Assembly (NCBI GenBank): GCA_050730675.1
Contig: JBOHNM010000023.1
Span: forward strand, 1-32,605
DNA length: 32,605 nucleotides
Reading direction: 5' to 3'
From: JBOHNM01 sp050730675
GTDB lineage: Bacteria; Planctomycetota; Phycisphaerae; Phycisphaerales; UBA1924
Shown: piece after piece, positions 1 to 6,675 of the stretch
How the letters are laid out: each line of letters opens with the position of its first letter
How positions within the stretch are numbered: position 1 is the stretch's first letter
Notes under the pieces: generated by a model
Told to the model about the DNA's origin: nothing
The model's input: only the letters and a program-made list of their open reading frames with translations
Databases searched by the model: none
Made by a program: the position numbers and the translations under genes

Positions 1-1
1 G

Positions 2-652
2 GTGATGCTCGGGGCGCAGGACGTGTTCCACGCCGAGAAGGGGGCGTTCACCGGCGAGGTGTCGGTCGGGATGCTCAAAGATGTGGGTGTGCAGATCGTG
101 CTGTGCGGGCACTCGGAGCGGCGGCACGTGATGCACGAGGGGGACGACCTGGTCAACGCGAAGGTGAACGCGGTGCTCAACGGCGGGCTGCGGTGCGTGC
201 TGTGCGTGGGGGAGAAGCTCGAGCAGCGGACGACGGGGCAGACCAACACGGTGAACGAGCGGCAGGTGCGGATGGGCGTGCGGCATGTCACACCCGACCA
301 GCTCGACCGGCTGGTGATCGCGTACGAGCCGGTGTGGGCGATCGGGACGGGGCAGACGGCCTCGCCGCAGGACGCGCAGGATGCGCACGCGCACATCCGC
401 AGCGTGCTGGCGGACGAGTTCGGCAAGGAGGCGGCGGAGAAGATCCGGATCCAGTACGGCGGGAGCGTGACGGCGGCGAACGCGGCGGCGATCATGGGGA
501 GCGCGGCGGTGGCGGCCGGGGCGGACGAGGCGCGGCTTGAGGTGGTGCGCAGGCTTGTGGCGCAGCCGGATGTGGACGGGGGGCTGGTGGGCGGCGCCTC
601 GCTGAAGGCGGATGAGTTTCTGGCGATCTGCAGGGCGGTGAAGCAGGCGTAG
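2..652 (+). CDS. tpiA: Triosephosphate isomerase, 3' part (start lies outside the window)
   Basis: Glycolytic and gluconeogenic enzyme that interconverts glyceraldehyde 3-phosphate and dihydroxyacetone phosphate in the cytosol. The visible 216 residues include the catalytic histidine in CGHSERR (visible residue 36), the catalytic glutamate in AYEPVWAIGTG (residue 109), the flexible phosphate loop that follows, and the phosphate-binding QYGGSV (151-156) and GGAS (197-200) segments. About 35-40 N-terminal residues, including the usual N-x-K motif, lie left of the window. The oddity is an extra segment of roughly 20 residues at visible positions 164-185, between the strand-7 region and AQPDVDGGLVGGAS, where typical enzymes run straight on. 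Identity is certain; the effect of the insertion is unknown. Confidence 0.97.
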   Translation: MMLGAQDVFHAEKGAFTGEVSVGMLKDVGVQIVLCGHSERRHVMHEGDDLVNAKVNAVLNGGLRCVLCVGEKLEQRTTGQTNTVNERQVRMGVRHVTPDQLDRLVIAYEPVWAIGTGQTASPQDAQDAHAHIRSVLADEFGKEAAEKIRIQYGGSVTAANAAAIMGSAAVAAGADEARLEVVRRLVAQPDVDGGLVGGASLKADEFLAICRAVKQA

Positions 653-686
653 GGATCGGCGCGGAGAGCCGGGAAAAGACGGCTCA

Positions 687-713
687 CCACAGAGGTCGCA
701 GAGAGCACAGAGG
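687..713. repeat. CACAGAG-type short-period repeat in the spacer
   Basis: The spacer between tpiA and the phosphatase gene carries imperfect repeats of a CACAGAG unit (ccacagagg, tcgcagag, agcacagagg). It is A-rich on this strand, unlike the surrounding G+C-rich DNA. It resembles in style the other short-period arrays in the window, with a different unit. Function unknown. Confidence 0.5.
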
Positions 714-761
714 AAACAGAAGGCGAGGAGTTGAGAAGGGCGCGCGTTGCGAGCGCTCGGG

Positions 762-767
762 TATGCT
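762..767 (+). promoter_or_regulatory. -10 hexamer TATGCT of a leaderless transcript
   Basis: TATGCT lies exactly 6 nt before the ATG at 774 (TATGCT gcgcgg ATG). No Shine-Dalgarno sequence fits in that space. The arrangement recurs at many genes here and supports 774 as the start. Confidence 0.65.
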
Positions 768-773
768 GCGCGG

Positions 774-2300
774 ATGATCACGCTTGCCCTGGTTGTTGTG
801 TGCGCGGTGGGTGGTGGCGGGGTTGAGCGGGCTTGCGCCCTGCCTCCTGTCCCTTCACTCGGCGAAGGGGACGCGGCGCCGAGACCCAAGGTGCTGCTCA
901 TTGGTGTGGATGGGGTGCGGGTGGAGGCGTTCTGGGCGGCGGATGTGCCGAACATGAAGGGGTTGATGGAGGCGGGGTGCTGGACGGACGAGGCCTCGAC
1001 GGACCAGCACACCATCAGCGGGGCGGGGTGGTCGAACATCCTGACGGGGGTGTGGCCGGAGAAGCACGGGTCGCCGGACAATAAGTTCAAGTATGTGCGG
1101 TATGACCAGTACCCCCACTTCTTCGCGAGGCTGCGCGAAAAGCGGCCGGGTCTGAAGCTCGGGCACTTTGTGAGCTGGCCACCGATTGACCAGTACATTC
1201 TCAACCAGAACGTGGTTGAGTGGCGGTTCAGCGCGGACAACGAGAAGGAGAACGGGGACATCCGGGCGACGATCGAGGCGGAGAAATGTCTGCGCGAGGG
1301 GGACCCGGACGTGGTCTTCTACTACCAGGGGGATGTGGATACATCCGGGCACAAGACCGGGTTCTCGCGGTACTCACCGGAGTACATGGCGGAATTGACG
1401 GACACGGACGCGAACGTCGGGCGGGTGCTGGCGGCGATGAAGGGGCGCAAGAGCTTCGCGGACGAGGACTGGCTGGTGATCCTGACGTGCGATCACGGCG
1501 GGACGCTGGACAAGAGCCATGGGCGGAACGAGGCGATCCACCGGACGATCATGTTCACGGCCGCGGGAAGCAAGACAGCGCACGGGAAGCTGTGGCGGGC
1601 GGTGTCGCAGGTGGATGTGGCGGCGACGGCCTTCGATCACCTGGGGATGACACCGGACGCGGCGTGGGATTGGGACGGGCGGCCGTGCGTTGCGCCGGTG
1701 AAGATCAAGCTCGGCGAGAATCTTTTGGAGAATGCCGGCGGCGAGTGGGCGAGCGGCGCGGATGACGAGCGGACGAATTTGAACATCCCGTGCTGGCGCG
1801 ACTGGGAGAGCATGACGGTGGTGAACTATGAGCGCGGGCCGGGGGTGGCGATGCCGCGGATCGGGGGGAACGGAGGCGGGCGCGGGTATTTCTGCGGCGG
1901 GGCGCAGCAGCGGAGCGAGATCAGCCAGGTGGTGGATGTGGCGGGATTGGCCGCGGATGTGGACGGTGGGAAGCTGGCGGTGGAGATCGGCGGCTGGTTC
2001 GGCGGCGTCGGGGAGCGGACGGACCTGGCGTACCTGGAGGCGGCGTTCCTCGATGAGCACGGCGGTGTGCTCGGGACGGTGCGGGCGGGGCCGGTGACGC
2101 TGGCGGAGCGGCGCGAGGCGTTTGGCGCGCGGGAGGAGGGACTCAGCGGGATGCTCGAGCGGGAAGTGAAGCAGGATGTGCCGCGGGGGACGAGAAGGAT
2201 CCGGGTGAAGCTGGTGGCGGAGGGGAGCGGGGGCGGGGTGAACGAGGGGTGTGCGGATTACGTCAGGTGTGTAGTTGAGCGCCGCATTACTGGTCAGTAA
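774..2300 (+). CDS. Exported alkaline-phosphatase-superfamily phosphodiesterase/nucleotide pyrophosphatase-like protein
   Basis: This 508-residue protein begins with a signal-peptide-like hydrophobic stretch (ITLALVVVCAVGGGG). The catalytic domain of the alkaline phosphatase superfamily follows. VLLIGVDGVR supplies the first metal-binding aspartate, STDQHTISGAGWSNILTG the nucleophile region (Ser or Thr at the metal-bridging position), QGDVDTSGH a second Asp/His pair, and TCDHGG the Asp-His metal ligands, with GRNEAIHRTIMF completing the site. This set is typical of type I phosphodiesterase/nucleotide pyrophosphatase proteins. The last 180 or so residues read as a beta-rich accessory domain (WASGADDERTNLNIPCW onwards) that may bind a surface ligand. 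It is probably periplasmic or extracellular; the substrate is unknown. The ATG at 774 is chosen over the TTG at 747 because a -10 hexamer sits 6 nt before it. It stands alone between tpiA and the low-G+C island. Confidence 0.88.
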   Translation: MITLALVVVCAVGGGGVERACALPPVPSLGEGDAAPRPKVLLIGVDGVRVEAFWAADVPNMKGLMEAGCWTDEASTDQHTISGAGWSNILTGVWPEKHGSPDNKFKYVRYDQYPHFFARLREKRPGLKLGHFVSWPPIDQYILNQNVVEWRFSADNEKENGDIRATIEAEKCLREGDPDVVFYYQGDVDTSGHKTGFSRYSPEYMAELTDTDANVGRVLAAMKGRKSFADEDWLVILTCDHGGTLDKSHGRNEAIHRTIMFTAAGSKTAHGKLWRAVSQVDVAATAFDHLGMTPDAAWDWDGRPCVAPVKIKLGENLLENAGGEWASGADDERTNLNIPCWRDWESMTVVNYERGPGVAMPRIGGNGGGRGYFCGGAQQRSEISQVVDVAGLAADVDGGKLAVEIGGWFGGVGERTDLAYLEAAFLDEHGGVLGTVRAGPVTLAERREAFGAREEGLSGMLEREVKQDVPRGTRRIRVKLVAEGSGGGVNEGCADYVRCVVERRITGQ

Positions 2301-2462
2301 GTTGTCGCAGATGTAGTGTGGATGAAACGAGTCAAAGGACTGACTGTGGGACATGTGCGATTTGGCGAGCGTCGACTACACTGCGCGCGATCGAGAAGCC
2401 GATGAAGTTTGGTGTGCGTGGGGCCGGCGTAGCTGTCGCGGGTTAATACAGGGTGTGATTTC

Positions 2463-3119
2463 ATGCCGGAGCACATGAATATTCGTGAAGCGATATCAGC
2501 CTTCCGAGGCTTCGATTCCGCAAAGCGAGAGCGCATTGTTGAGGCATTCGAGCAGGCGCTTCCGGCAGTCTCGTTCGCCGCGTTAGCTGCTCGGATTGCA
2601 AAAACCACTGATTCCCCAGTGGACGTCATTCAGGGCCTTACACATGGGCTAGGTGGGCTCGTACCCGTGGTTGTCGATAACGCAAATTTGCGCCGGATGA
2701 TGACGTCTTTCTTGACTAGACGTGACAACGACGACGTTGGCGATCAACCGGATGATGAGTCTTTTTCCGCCCTCGTTAATCGACTGCTGCTCTGTGACCG
2801 GGCACTAGGACTGACATCCAAGGCGCAGACAGTTCTTTGGGGACACGGTAGAGTGTTCAAGCACTCGGACACAATCACCCAGATTCGACCATTGTTTTTT
2901 TCAGACATCAAGCAACAAGTCGACACGGCGGCAATCGTGCATGAACTCCGACTTGAGTATCGCGAGAATGGTATCGAGTCGTCGTTGTGCGTGGCCATGG
3001 ATCAGCACCAGCTACAACAGTTGTTGGACACACTTATGCGTGCGAAACAAAAAGAGGCGAATGTGCGCAGATTGTCGCAGTTCGCATTCCTTCGACACGA
3101 AAGCGAGGATGGCGCATGA
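2463..3119 (+). CDS. Unknown protein, first gene of the low-G+C cassette
   Basis: This 218-residue soluble protein has no signal peptide and no membrane segment. Residues 1-115 look mostly helical. Residues 137-205 contain a stretch predicted by eye as a beta hairpin (HELRLEYRENGIESSLCVAM) followed by a long helix (DQHQLQQLLDTLMRAKQKEA). I recall unnamed bacterial proteins with this hairpin-helix ending but cannot give a name or function. Its TGA overlaps the ATG of the next gene (ATGA at 3116-3119), so the two are almost certainly translationally coupled. A second in-frame ATG at 2475 is possible. Composition is lower in G+C than in the flanking genes. No enzyme motif is visible. Confidence 0.8.
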   Translation: MPEHMNIREAISAFRGFDSAKRERIVEAFEQALPAVSFAALAARIAKTTDSPVDVIQGLTHGLGGLVPVVVDNANLRRMMTSFLTRRDNDDVGDQPDDESFSALVNRLLLCDRALGLTSKAQTVLWGHGRVFKHSDTITQIRPLFFSDIKQQVDTAAIVHELRLEYRENGIESSLCVAMDQHQLQQLLDTLMRAKQKEANVRRLSQFAFLRHESEDGA

Positions 3120-3799
3120 GTGTGGCCAAGCTGCCCAAGAAGCTGCGGGATGCAATGAGCGGCGCTGTTGTCGCGGGGCCGCTTAGCGAAGTGGCGTCGA
3201 ATCTGGATGACCCACAGGAATTGTTGACGAGTTCGAAGAATCAGTCGCAGAAAACCGCGCCACCGAAAGTCATCAAGTTCTTTAACTCACTTCAGGCTGC
3301 TGCCGTTGATGCGGAAGCTGTCGAAGTGTCACTGTGCACAAAGACGTCTCACAACGCCACGACAGTTAGTGGTGAGTGGCACATTCGATTGGGAGACGCG
3401 GGTTCCGATCCAGCAGTAACCGAAGTTATTAGGGAGCTGGTCAACGCTCAACGCGTGCTGCGTCAATCAGAAGCTGCGGCAGCGCCCTTAGATTTTCTTG
3501 AAAGAGCGGCGCGATTGCATGAGAGCGGATTTCCCGATACAGCTGTGGACTTGGTGTTTGATGCTATCGATGCCTTTCTTAAGGCCGGTCAGTACGCGCT
3601 ATTGAACTCCGTGTTGCTGCAATCAGCACAACCGCAATATCCATCGAACGTGTTGCTCGCACTGCTCGTGACAACGCGAGTCGCACGCGACAAACTCGTT
3701 GTGTGGAAGGACTTTGCGGAACAAGCGATCCCGCTACTTGAGTCTAGACCAGACTTCGACGCGCGCGCGGTACGACACCTTCGAGGGCGCGGCAGATGA
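3116..3799 (+). CDS. Unknown helical protein, second gene of the low-G+C cassette
   Basis: This 227-residue protein starts at the ATG that overlaps the preceding stop codon. The N-terminal 115 residues are polar and of unclear fold. Residues 125-210 are helical and read like a TPR-like or ARM-like pair of hairpins (FPDTAVDLVFDAIDAFLKAG, then NSVLLQSAQPQYPSNVLLAL). I recall unnamed proteins with a similar VFD-DLL-G core, often in planctomycetes, but have no function to offer; a protein-protein interaction role would fit. The C-terminus (residues 219-227) is unusually basic. Its TGA overlaps the ATG of the third gene (3796-3799), so all three genes form one coupled unit. Confidence 0.78.
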   Translation: MSVAKLPKKLRDAMSGAVVAGPLSEVASNLDDPQELLTSSKNQSQKTAPPKVIKFFNSLQAAAVDAEAVEVSLCTKTSHNATTVSGEWHIRLGDAGSDPAVTEVIRELVNAQRVLRQSEAAAAPLDFLERAARLHESGFPDTAVDLVFDAIDAFLKAGQYALLNSVLLQSAQPQYPSNVLLALLVTTRVARDKLVVWKDFAEQAIPLLESRPDFDARAVRHLRGRGR

Positions 3800-4452
3800 T
3801 TGGAGTCGACACCGTACCACCCCCTCCCAGTCCTGTGCCGCAAGTGAGATTGGCATTGACTGTGTCCGATGCCGCTCTCGGGCTGCATCACATCGCCTTG
3901 GTTGTTCGAGAAGCAGATCAAGAGCGAGCGCTCTACGTGCATCTTGCGTGGCATCTACTTCCGTTGGATGAGGAGTTTCCAGAACGGTATCTGATGGTCA
4001 CGCCAGATGTGCCGGAGCCAACGCTGAGTATGGTGGCGGGTTGGGCTCGCAAGATCCTTCGTGAAAATCCGTCGGGCATTCCGTACGGGTTTAGCCTGCC
4101 TGATGGCTGTTTCGACGCAGAATCCGGAGTATTTCGCGGAGCCCCGCATCGACTCGGTTTGACGTGCGCGACGTTTGTCCTTGCGGTATTCGAATTGGCG
4201 GGGTATCCACTTGCCAACTACGAAAGTTGGCGTCCTCGTCCCGAGGATGCTGTTTGGCAGGCACACATTCTCTCAATTCTGGCTAAGACAAGGAATGCGA
4301 CGCCGCAACATGTCGAGGCAGTTCGTCGAGAGGCAGTGGCCGTTCGATTCCGACCGAGCGAGGTAGGTGGCGCCGCTCGGCTTTCCGACCATCCTGCGGA
4401 GTTCGAGCAAGTTGAGCCAGTGGCAGCGCAAATTGCCGCATTGATCGTCTGA
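3796..4452 (+). CDS. Unknown protein with a candidate permuted papain-like (NlpC/P60-type) fold
   Basis: This 218-residue protein closes the cassette and overlaps the previous gene by 4 nt. The most telling segment is GLTCATFVLAVFELAG (residues 121-136): a cysteine at the N-terminal end of a hydrophobic helix, as in NlpC/P60 and CHAP cysteine peptidases. Histidines lie before it (HHIALVV at 31-37, LYVHLAWH at 46-53). A His-before-Cys order is what circularly permuted members of that superfamily show. A papain-like hydrolase or acyltransferase role is therefore possible, but which residues are catalytic is inference. There is no signal peptide, so it acts in the cytosol. Partners are presumably the two upstream products. 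Confidence 0.75.
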   Translation: MIGVDTVPPPPSPVPQVRLALTVSDAALGLHHIALVVREADQERALYVHLAWHLLPLDEEFPERYLMVTPDVPEPTLSMVAGWARKILRENPSGIPYGFSLPDGCFDAESGVFRGAPHRLGLTCATFVLAVFELAGYPLANYESWRPRPEDAVWQAHILSILAKTRNATPQHVEAVRREAVAVRFRPSEVGGAARLSDHPAEFEQVEPVAAQIAALIV

Positions 4453-4616
4453 ACAACAAGCATTACATGGTCTCGGTGGCGTCGGCTGTTATGGGGCCAC
4501 TATCAGCCCGCGAGTAGGGTCGCATGCTCCCTCGCTACGTGAATGCAAGTGAGTGGAGCGCGTACGTGGTTCGATAGCTGCAACTTGGCGATGGATATTG
4601 CAATTCTGGCATCCAC

Positions 4617-5183
4617 TTACCCGACGAACCGGCGCGTCCAGGCGGCGAGGGCGGTGAGGTGCTTGGTGATGTGCTCGCGGGTCTTTTCGTCGGTGAGCTT
4701 GCCCGCGGCGTCGAATTTCTCGTGGGCCTTGAAGACGAGGACCTCGGGGTGGGGCATGCAGAACGAGGCGGTGTTGACGAGGACCTGGCGGAGCTGGTCC
4801 TGGGCGCGGGCGGTGCCGACGATGCCGGGCGAGGCGCCGATGATGCCGACGGGCTTGCCGTCGAGGGCGGGCTTGCCGGGCGGGCGCGAGGCCCAGTCGA
4901 CGGCGTTTTTGGTGACGGCGGGGAGGCCGTGGTTGTACTCGGGGGTGACGATGAGGACGCCGTCGGCGGCGCGGATGGCCTGCTTGAGCGCGGCGACGGG
5001 GGCGGGGTCGCCCTTGTCTTCGACATCGCCGTTGTAGAGGGGGATCTCGGCGAGATCGAAGATCTCGATGGTCATGTCGGGCGGGGCGAGTTCCTTGGCG
5101 GCGCGGAGGAGCGAGCGGTTAAAGGACTCGCGGCGGAGGCTGCCCGCGAAGGCGAGGATGCGGAGTTGGGACTTGGTGGACAT
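4617..5183 (-). CDS. NADPH-dependent FMN reductase family protein
   Basis: This 188-residue flavodoxin-like protein should bind FMN and reduce flavin or quinone/azo-type substrates with NAD(P)H in the cytosol. The N-terminal phosphate-binding loop is ILAFAGSLRRESFNRSLLRA (residues 8-27), and the family motif PEYNHGLPAVTKNAVDW follows, with IIGASPGIVGTARAQDQLR after that. Length matches the family. The start at 5183 is chosen because a GGAG lies 8 nt upstream; longer readings upstream are proline/arginine-rich noise. The gene stands alone, in opposite orientation to both neighbours, and marks the return to typical high G+C after the low-G+C island. The physiological electron acceptor cannot be told from sequence. 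Confidence 0.92.
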   Translation of the reverse strand: MSTKSQLRILAFAGSLRRESFNRSLLRAAKELAPPDMTIEIFDLAEIPLYNGDVEDKGDPAPVAALKQAIRAADGVLIVTPEYNHGLPAVTKNAVDWASRPPGKPALDGKPVGIIGASPGIVGTARAQDQLRQVLVNTASFCMPHPEVLVFKAHEKFDAAGKLTDEKTREHITKHLTALAAWTRRFVG

Positions 5184-5278
5184 GCTGGTGACTCCGGTGA
5201 GGGGCGAGTGCGATGGAACCATATGGAGTTCAGATCCTCCGGCGCGGGAGCGCGAGCGGGGGCGATCTGACGGCGGCG

Positions 5279-5284
5279 TAGGCT
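5279..5284 (+). promoter_or_regulatory. -10-like hexamer TAGGCT near the start codon
   Basis: TAGGCT is followed by 5 nt and the ATG at 5290. This is one base shorter than the usual 6-nt spacing in this window but of the same leaderless type. Confidence 0.45.
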
Positions 5285-5289
5285 TGGGC

Positions 5290-5763
5290 ATGGCGGACGC
5301 CGCGGCGTGGAAACCTGCACGGGGATGGGTCATCGCCCGGCGCGCGGGGTTCCTGGGCGCAGTGGCGGTGATGCTGGTGTGGGGTGTGACGCTGTGGGGT
5401 GGTATCACGCTGGTGGTGACGACCCAGTTCCGGGTGGCGCTCTACGGCGGATCGATGAACATGACCCGGGGGCCAGGGACGTACGGCCCGGGGGTGTACA
5501 CGTACAAGACACCCGCGGGGGCGATGTGGTTTCTTCCCGGGTATCAATCGAGCGGGACGATGGCCGGGACGACCCCGGCGACGCGGACGGACGTGATCAT
5601 GCCGTTGTGGATCGTGGCGCTGGGGCTCGCGGTGGTGGCGTGGGTGGGCGAGCGGCACTGCAAGCGCTACGGGCCGGGGATGTGCGGGCGGTGCGGGTAT
5701 GACCTGCGGGGGATTCCGAAGGGGAAGGGGTGTCCGGAGTGCGGGGAGGGGAAGGGGAAGTGA
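5290..5763 (+). CDS. Small membrane protein with a C-terminal zinc ribbon
   Basis: This 157-residue protein has a hydrophobic segment at residues 20-44 (AVAVMLVWGVTLWGGITLVV) and a second at about 104-117 (DVIMPLWIVALGLAVVAWVG). Between them is an external, Gly/Tyr/Thr-rich loop of about 55 residues. It ends in a zinc ribbon, CGRCGYDLRGIPKGKGCPEC (two CxxC knuckles), which should face the cytosol. Four further proteins in this window share this plan. Their role is unknown to me. The start is supported by the hexamer TAGGCT 5 nt upstream. It converges with the ABC ATPase gene at 5776, with only 12 nt between the stop codons and no obvious terminator. Confidence 0.8.
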   Translation: MADAAAWKPARGWVIARRAGFLGAVAVMLVWGVTLWGGITLVVTTQFRVALYGGSMNMTRGPGTYGPGVYTYKTPAGAMWFLPGYQSSGTMAGTTPATRTDVIMPLWIVALGLAVVAWVGERHCKRYGPGMCGRCGYDLRGIPKGKGCPECGEGKGK

Positions 5764-5775
5764 GGCGCGGAATCG

Positions 5776-6630
5776 TCAGTGCGCCTCGCGGGCGTGCAGG
5801 GCCGGCATCTGCTCGAGGTAGAGCTTGGCGGCGGGGACGGACGCGGTGCGGAACTTTTCGTAGGGGCCGTCGAAGACGACGTTGCCCTGGTCGAGCATGA
5901 TGATGCGCGGGGAGATGCGGCGGAGGAGTTCTTTGTCGTGGGTCACGATGATGCTGGTGCGGGGCTGGCCGTCGGCGCGCTTGGAGTTGTGGGTGTTCCA
6001 GATCAGCTCGTGGATGTGGCCGCTGACGACGGGGTCGAGGCCGGTGGTGGGTTCGTCGTAGAAGATGACGGCGGGGTCGATGGCGATGGCGCGGGCGATG
6101 GCGACGCGCTTGGCCATGCCGCCGGAGAGGGCGTCGCGGTCCTTGTCGATGACGTCGTTGACTTCGAGGGCGGCGGCCTTGAGGGCGGCCTGGGCGCGCA
6201 GGCGGATCTTCTCTTCGGGGAGCTTGGTGTGCTCGCGGAACCAGAGGGCGATGTTGTCGAAGACGGTGCCGCCGAAGAGGGCGTTGCGCTGGAAGACGAT
6301 GGCCCAGTAGAGGCGGATCTGGTCGATGGAGTCGGGATGGACCTCGGCGAGGTCGACCAGGGGCTGGCCGGGGCGTGAGTGGTCGGCGACGAGCACGCGG
6401 CCGGAGTCGGGGCGCATGAGGCCGGTGAGGTGGTCGAGGAGGACGGTTTTGCCGCCGCCGGAGGTGCCGACGATGGCGAGGAGCTCGGAGCGCCTGATGG
6501 AGAGGTTGATGTCGCGGAGAACGTGCTTTTCGCCGAAGGACTTGTTGAGGTGCTCGACGATGATCTCGGGCCCGCCGGGTTTGGCGGTGTGGCCGTCGAG
6601 CGGGGCGGGTTTTGGGGGGCCGAGTGGCAT
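5776..6630 (-). CDS. ABC transporter ATP-binding protein, MlaF/MCE type
   Basis: This 284-residue ATPase is probably part of a lipid-trafficking (Mla/MCE) importer at the inner membrane. It shows Walker A GTSGGGKT (55-62), Q-loop VFQ (112-114), signature LSGGM (168-172), Walker B VIFYDEPTTGLDP (188-200) and switch histidine VTHD (229-232). The form LSGGMAKRVAIARA and the TGLDPV stretch are typical of the MlaF/TTG2A group. Residues 1-21 are a proline-rich extension before the fold. No permease (MlaE) or substrate-binding (MlaD) gene adjoins it; the nearest MCE gene is 3 kb away on the other strand. It is divergent from the cysteine desulfurase gene, with 45 nt between starts. A hexamer TACCCT lies 11 nt upstream of the chosen ATG. 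Confidence 0.88.
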   Translation of the reverse strand: MPLGPPKPAPLDGHTAKPGGPEIIVEHLNKSFGEKHVLRDINLSIRRSELLAIVGTSGGGKTVLLDHLTGLMRPDSGRVLVADHSRPGQPLVDLAEVHPDSIDQIRLYWAIVFQRNALFGGTVFDNIALWFREHTKLPEEKIRLRAQAALKAAALEVNDVIDKDRDALSGGMAKRVAIARAIAIDPAVIFYDEPTTGLDPVVSGHIHELIWNTHNSKRADGQPRTSIIVTHDKELLRRISPRIIMLDQGNVVFDGPYEKFRTASVPAAKLYLEQMPALHAREAH

Positions 6631-6641
6631 GCGACGGAGGC

Positions 6642-6647
6642 AGGGTA
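6642..6647 (-). promoter_or_regulatory. Possible -10 hexamer TACCCT for the ABC ATPase gene
   Basis: On the minus strand TACCCT stands 11 nt before the ATG at 6630, giving a leader of a few nucleotides at most. It lies within the 45-nt divergent spacer. Weaker than the exact 6-nt cases. Confidence 0.35.
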
Positions 6648-6663
6648 CCTCGGCTGCGCGCTG

Positions 6664-6669
6664 TACGAT
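6664..6669 (+). promoter_or_regulatory. -10 hexamer TACGAT of a leaderless transcript
   Basis: TACGAT ggcccg GTG: the hexamer lies exactly 6 nt before the GTG at 6676 and fixes that start, since no ATG is near. Confidence 0.6.
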
Positions 6670-6675
6670 GGCCCG

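Larger units (their letters stand above)
2301..4616. other. Low-G+C island carrying a three-gene cassette
   Basis: Base composition drops abruptly after the phosphatase gene and recovers at the FMN reductase gene. As one counted example, 2881-2940 has 28 G+C of 60, while flanking lines are mostly near 70%. Codon use changes in the same way (GTT, CGA, AAT, TTG used freely). Three genes fill 2463-4452. The edges (2301-2462 and 4453-4616) hold no gene that I can see and no obvious integrase, transposase or attachment repeat. The composition suggests acquisition by transfer; this is inference. Confidence 0.65.

Noticed and set aside
687..713. CACAGAG repeats as a CRISPR remnant
   Set aside because: Unit too short and no unique spacers.
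2301..4616. Low-G+C island as a classic transposon or integron
   Set aside because: No transposase, integrase, terminal inverted repeats or flanking direct repeats could be found by eye.
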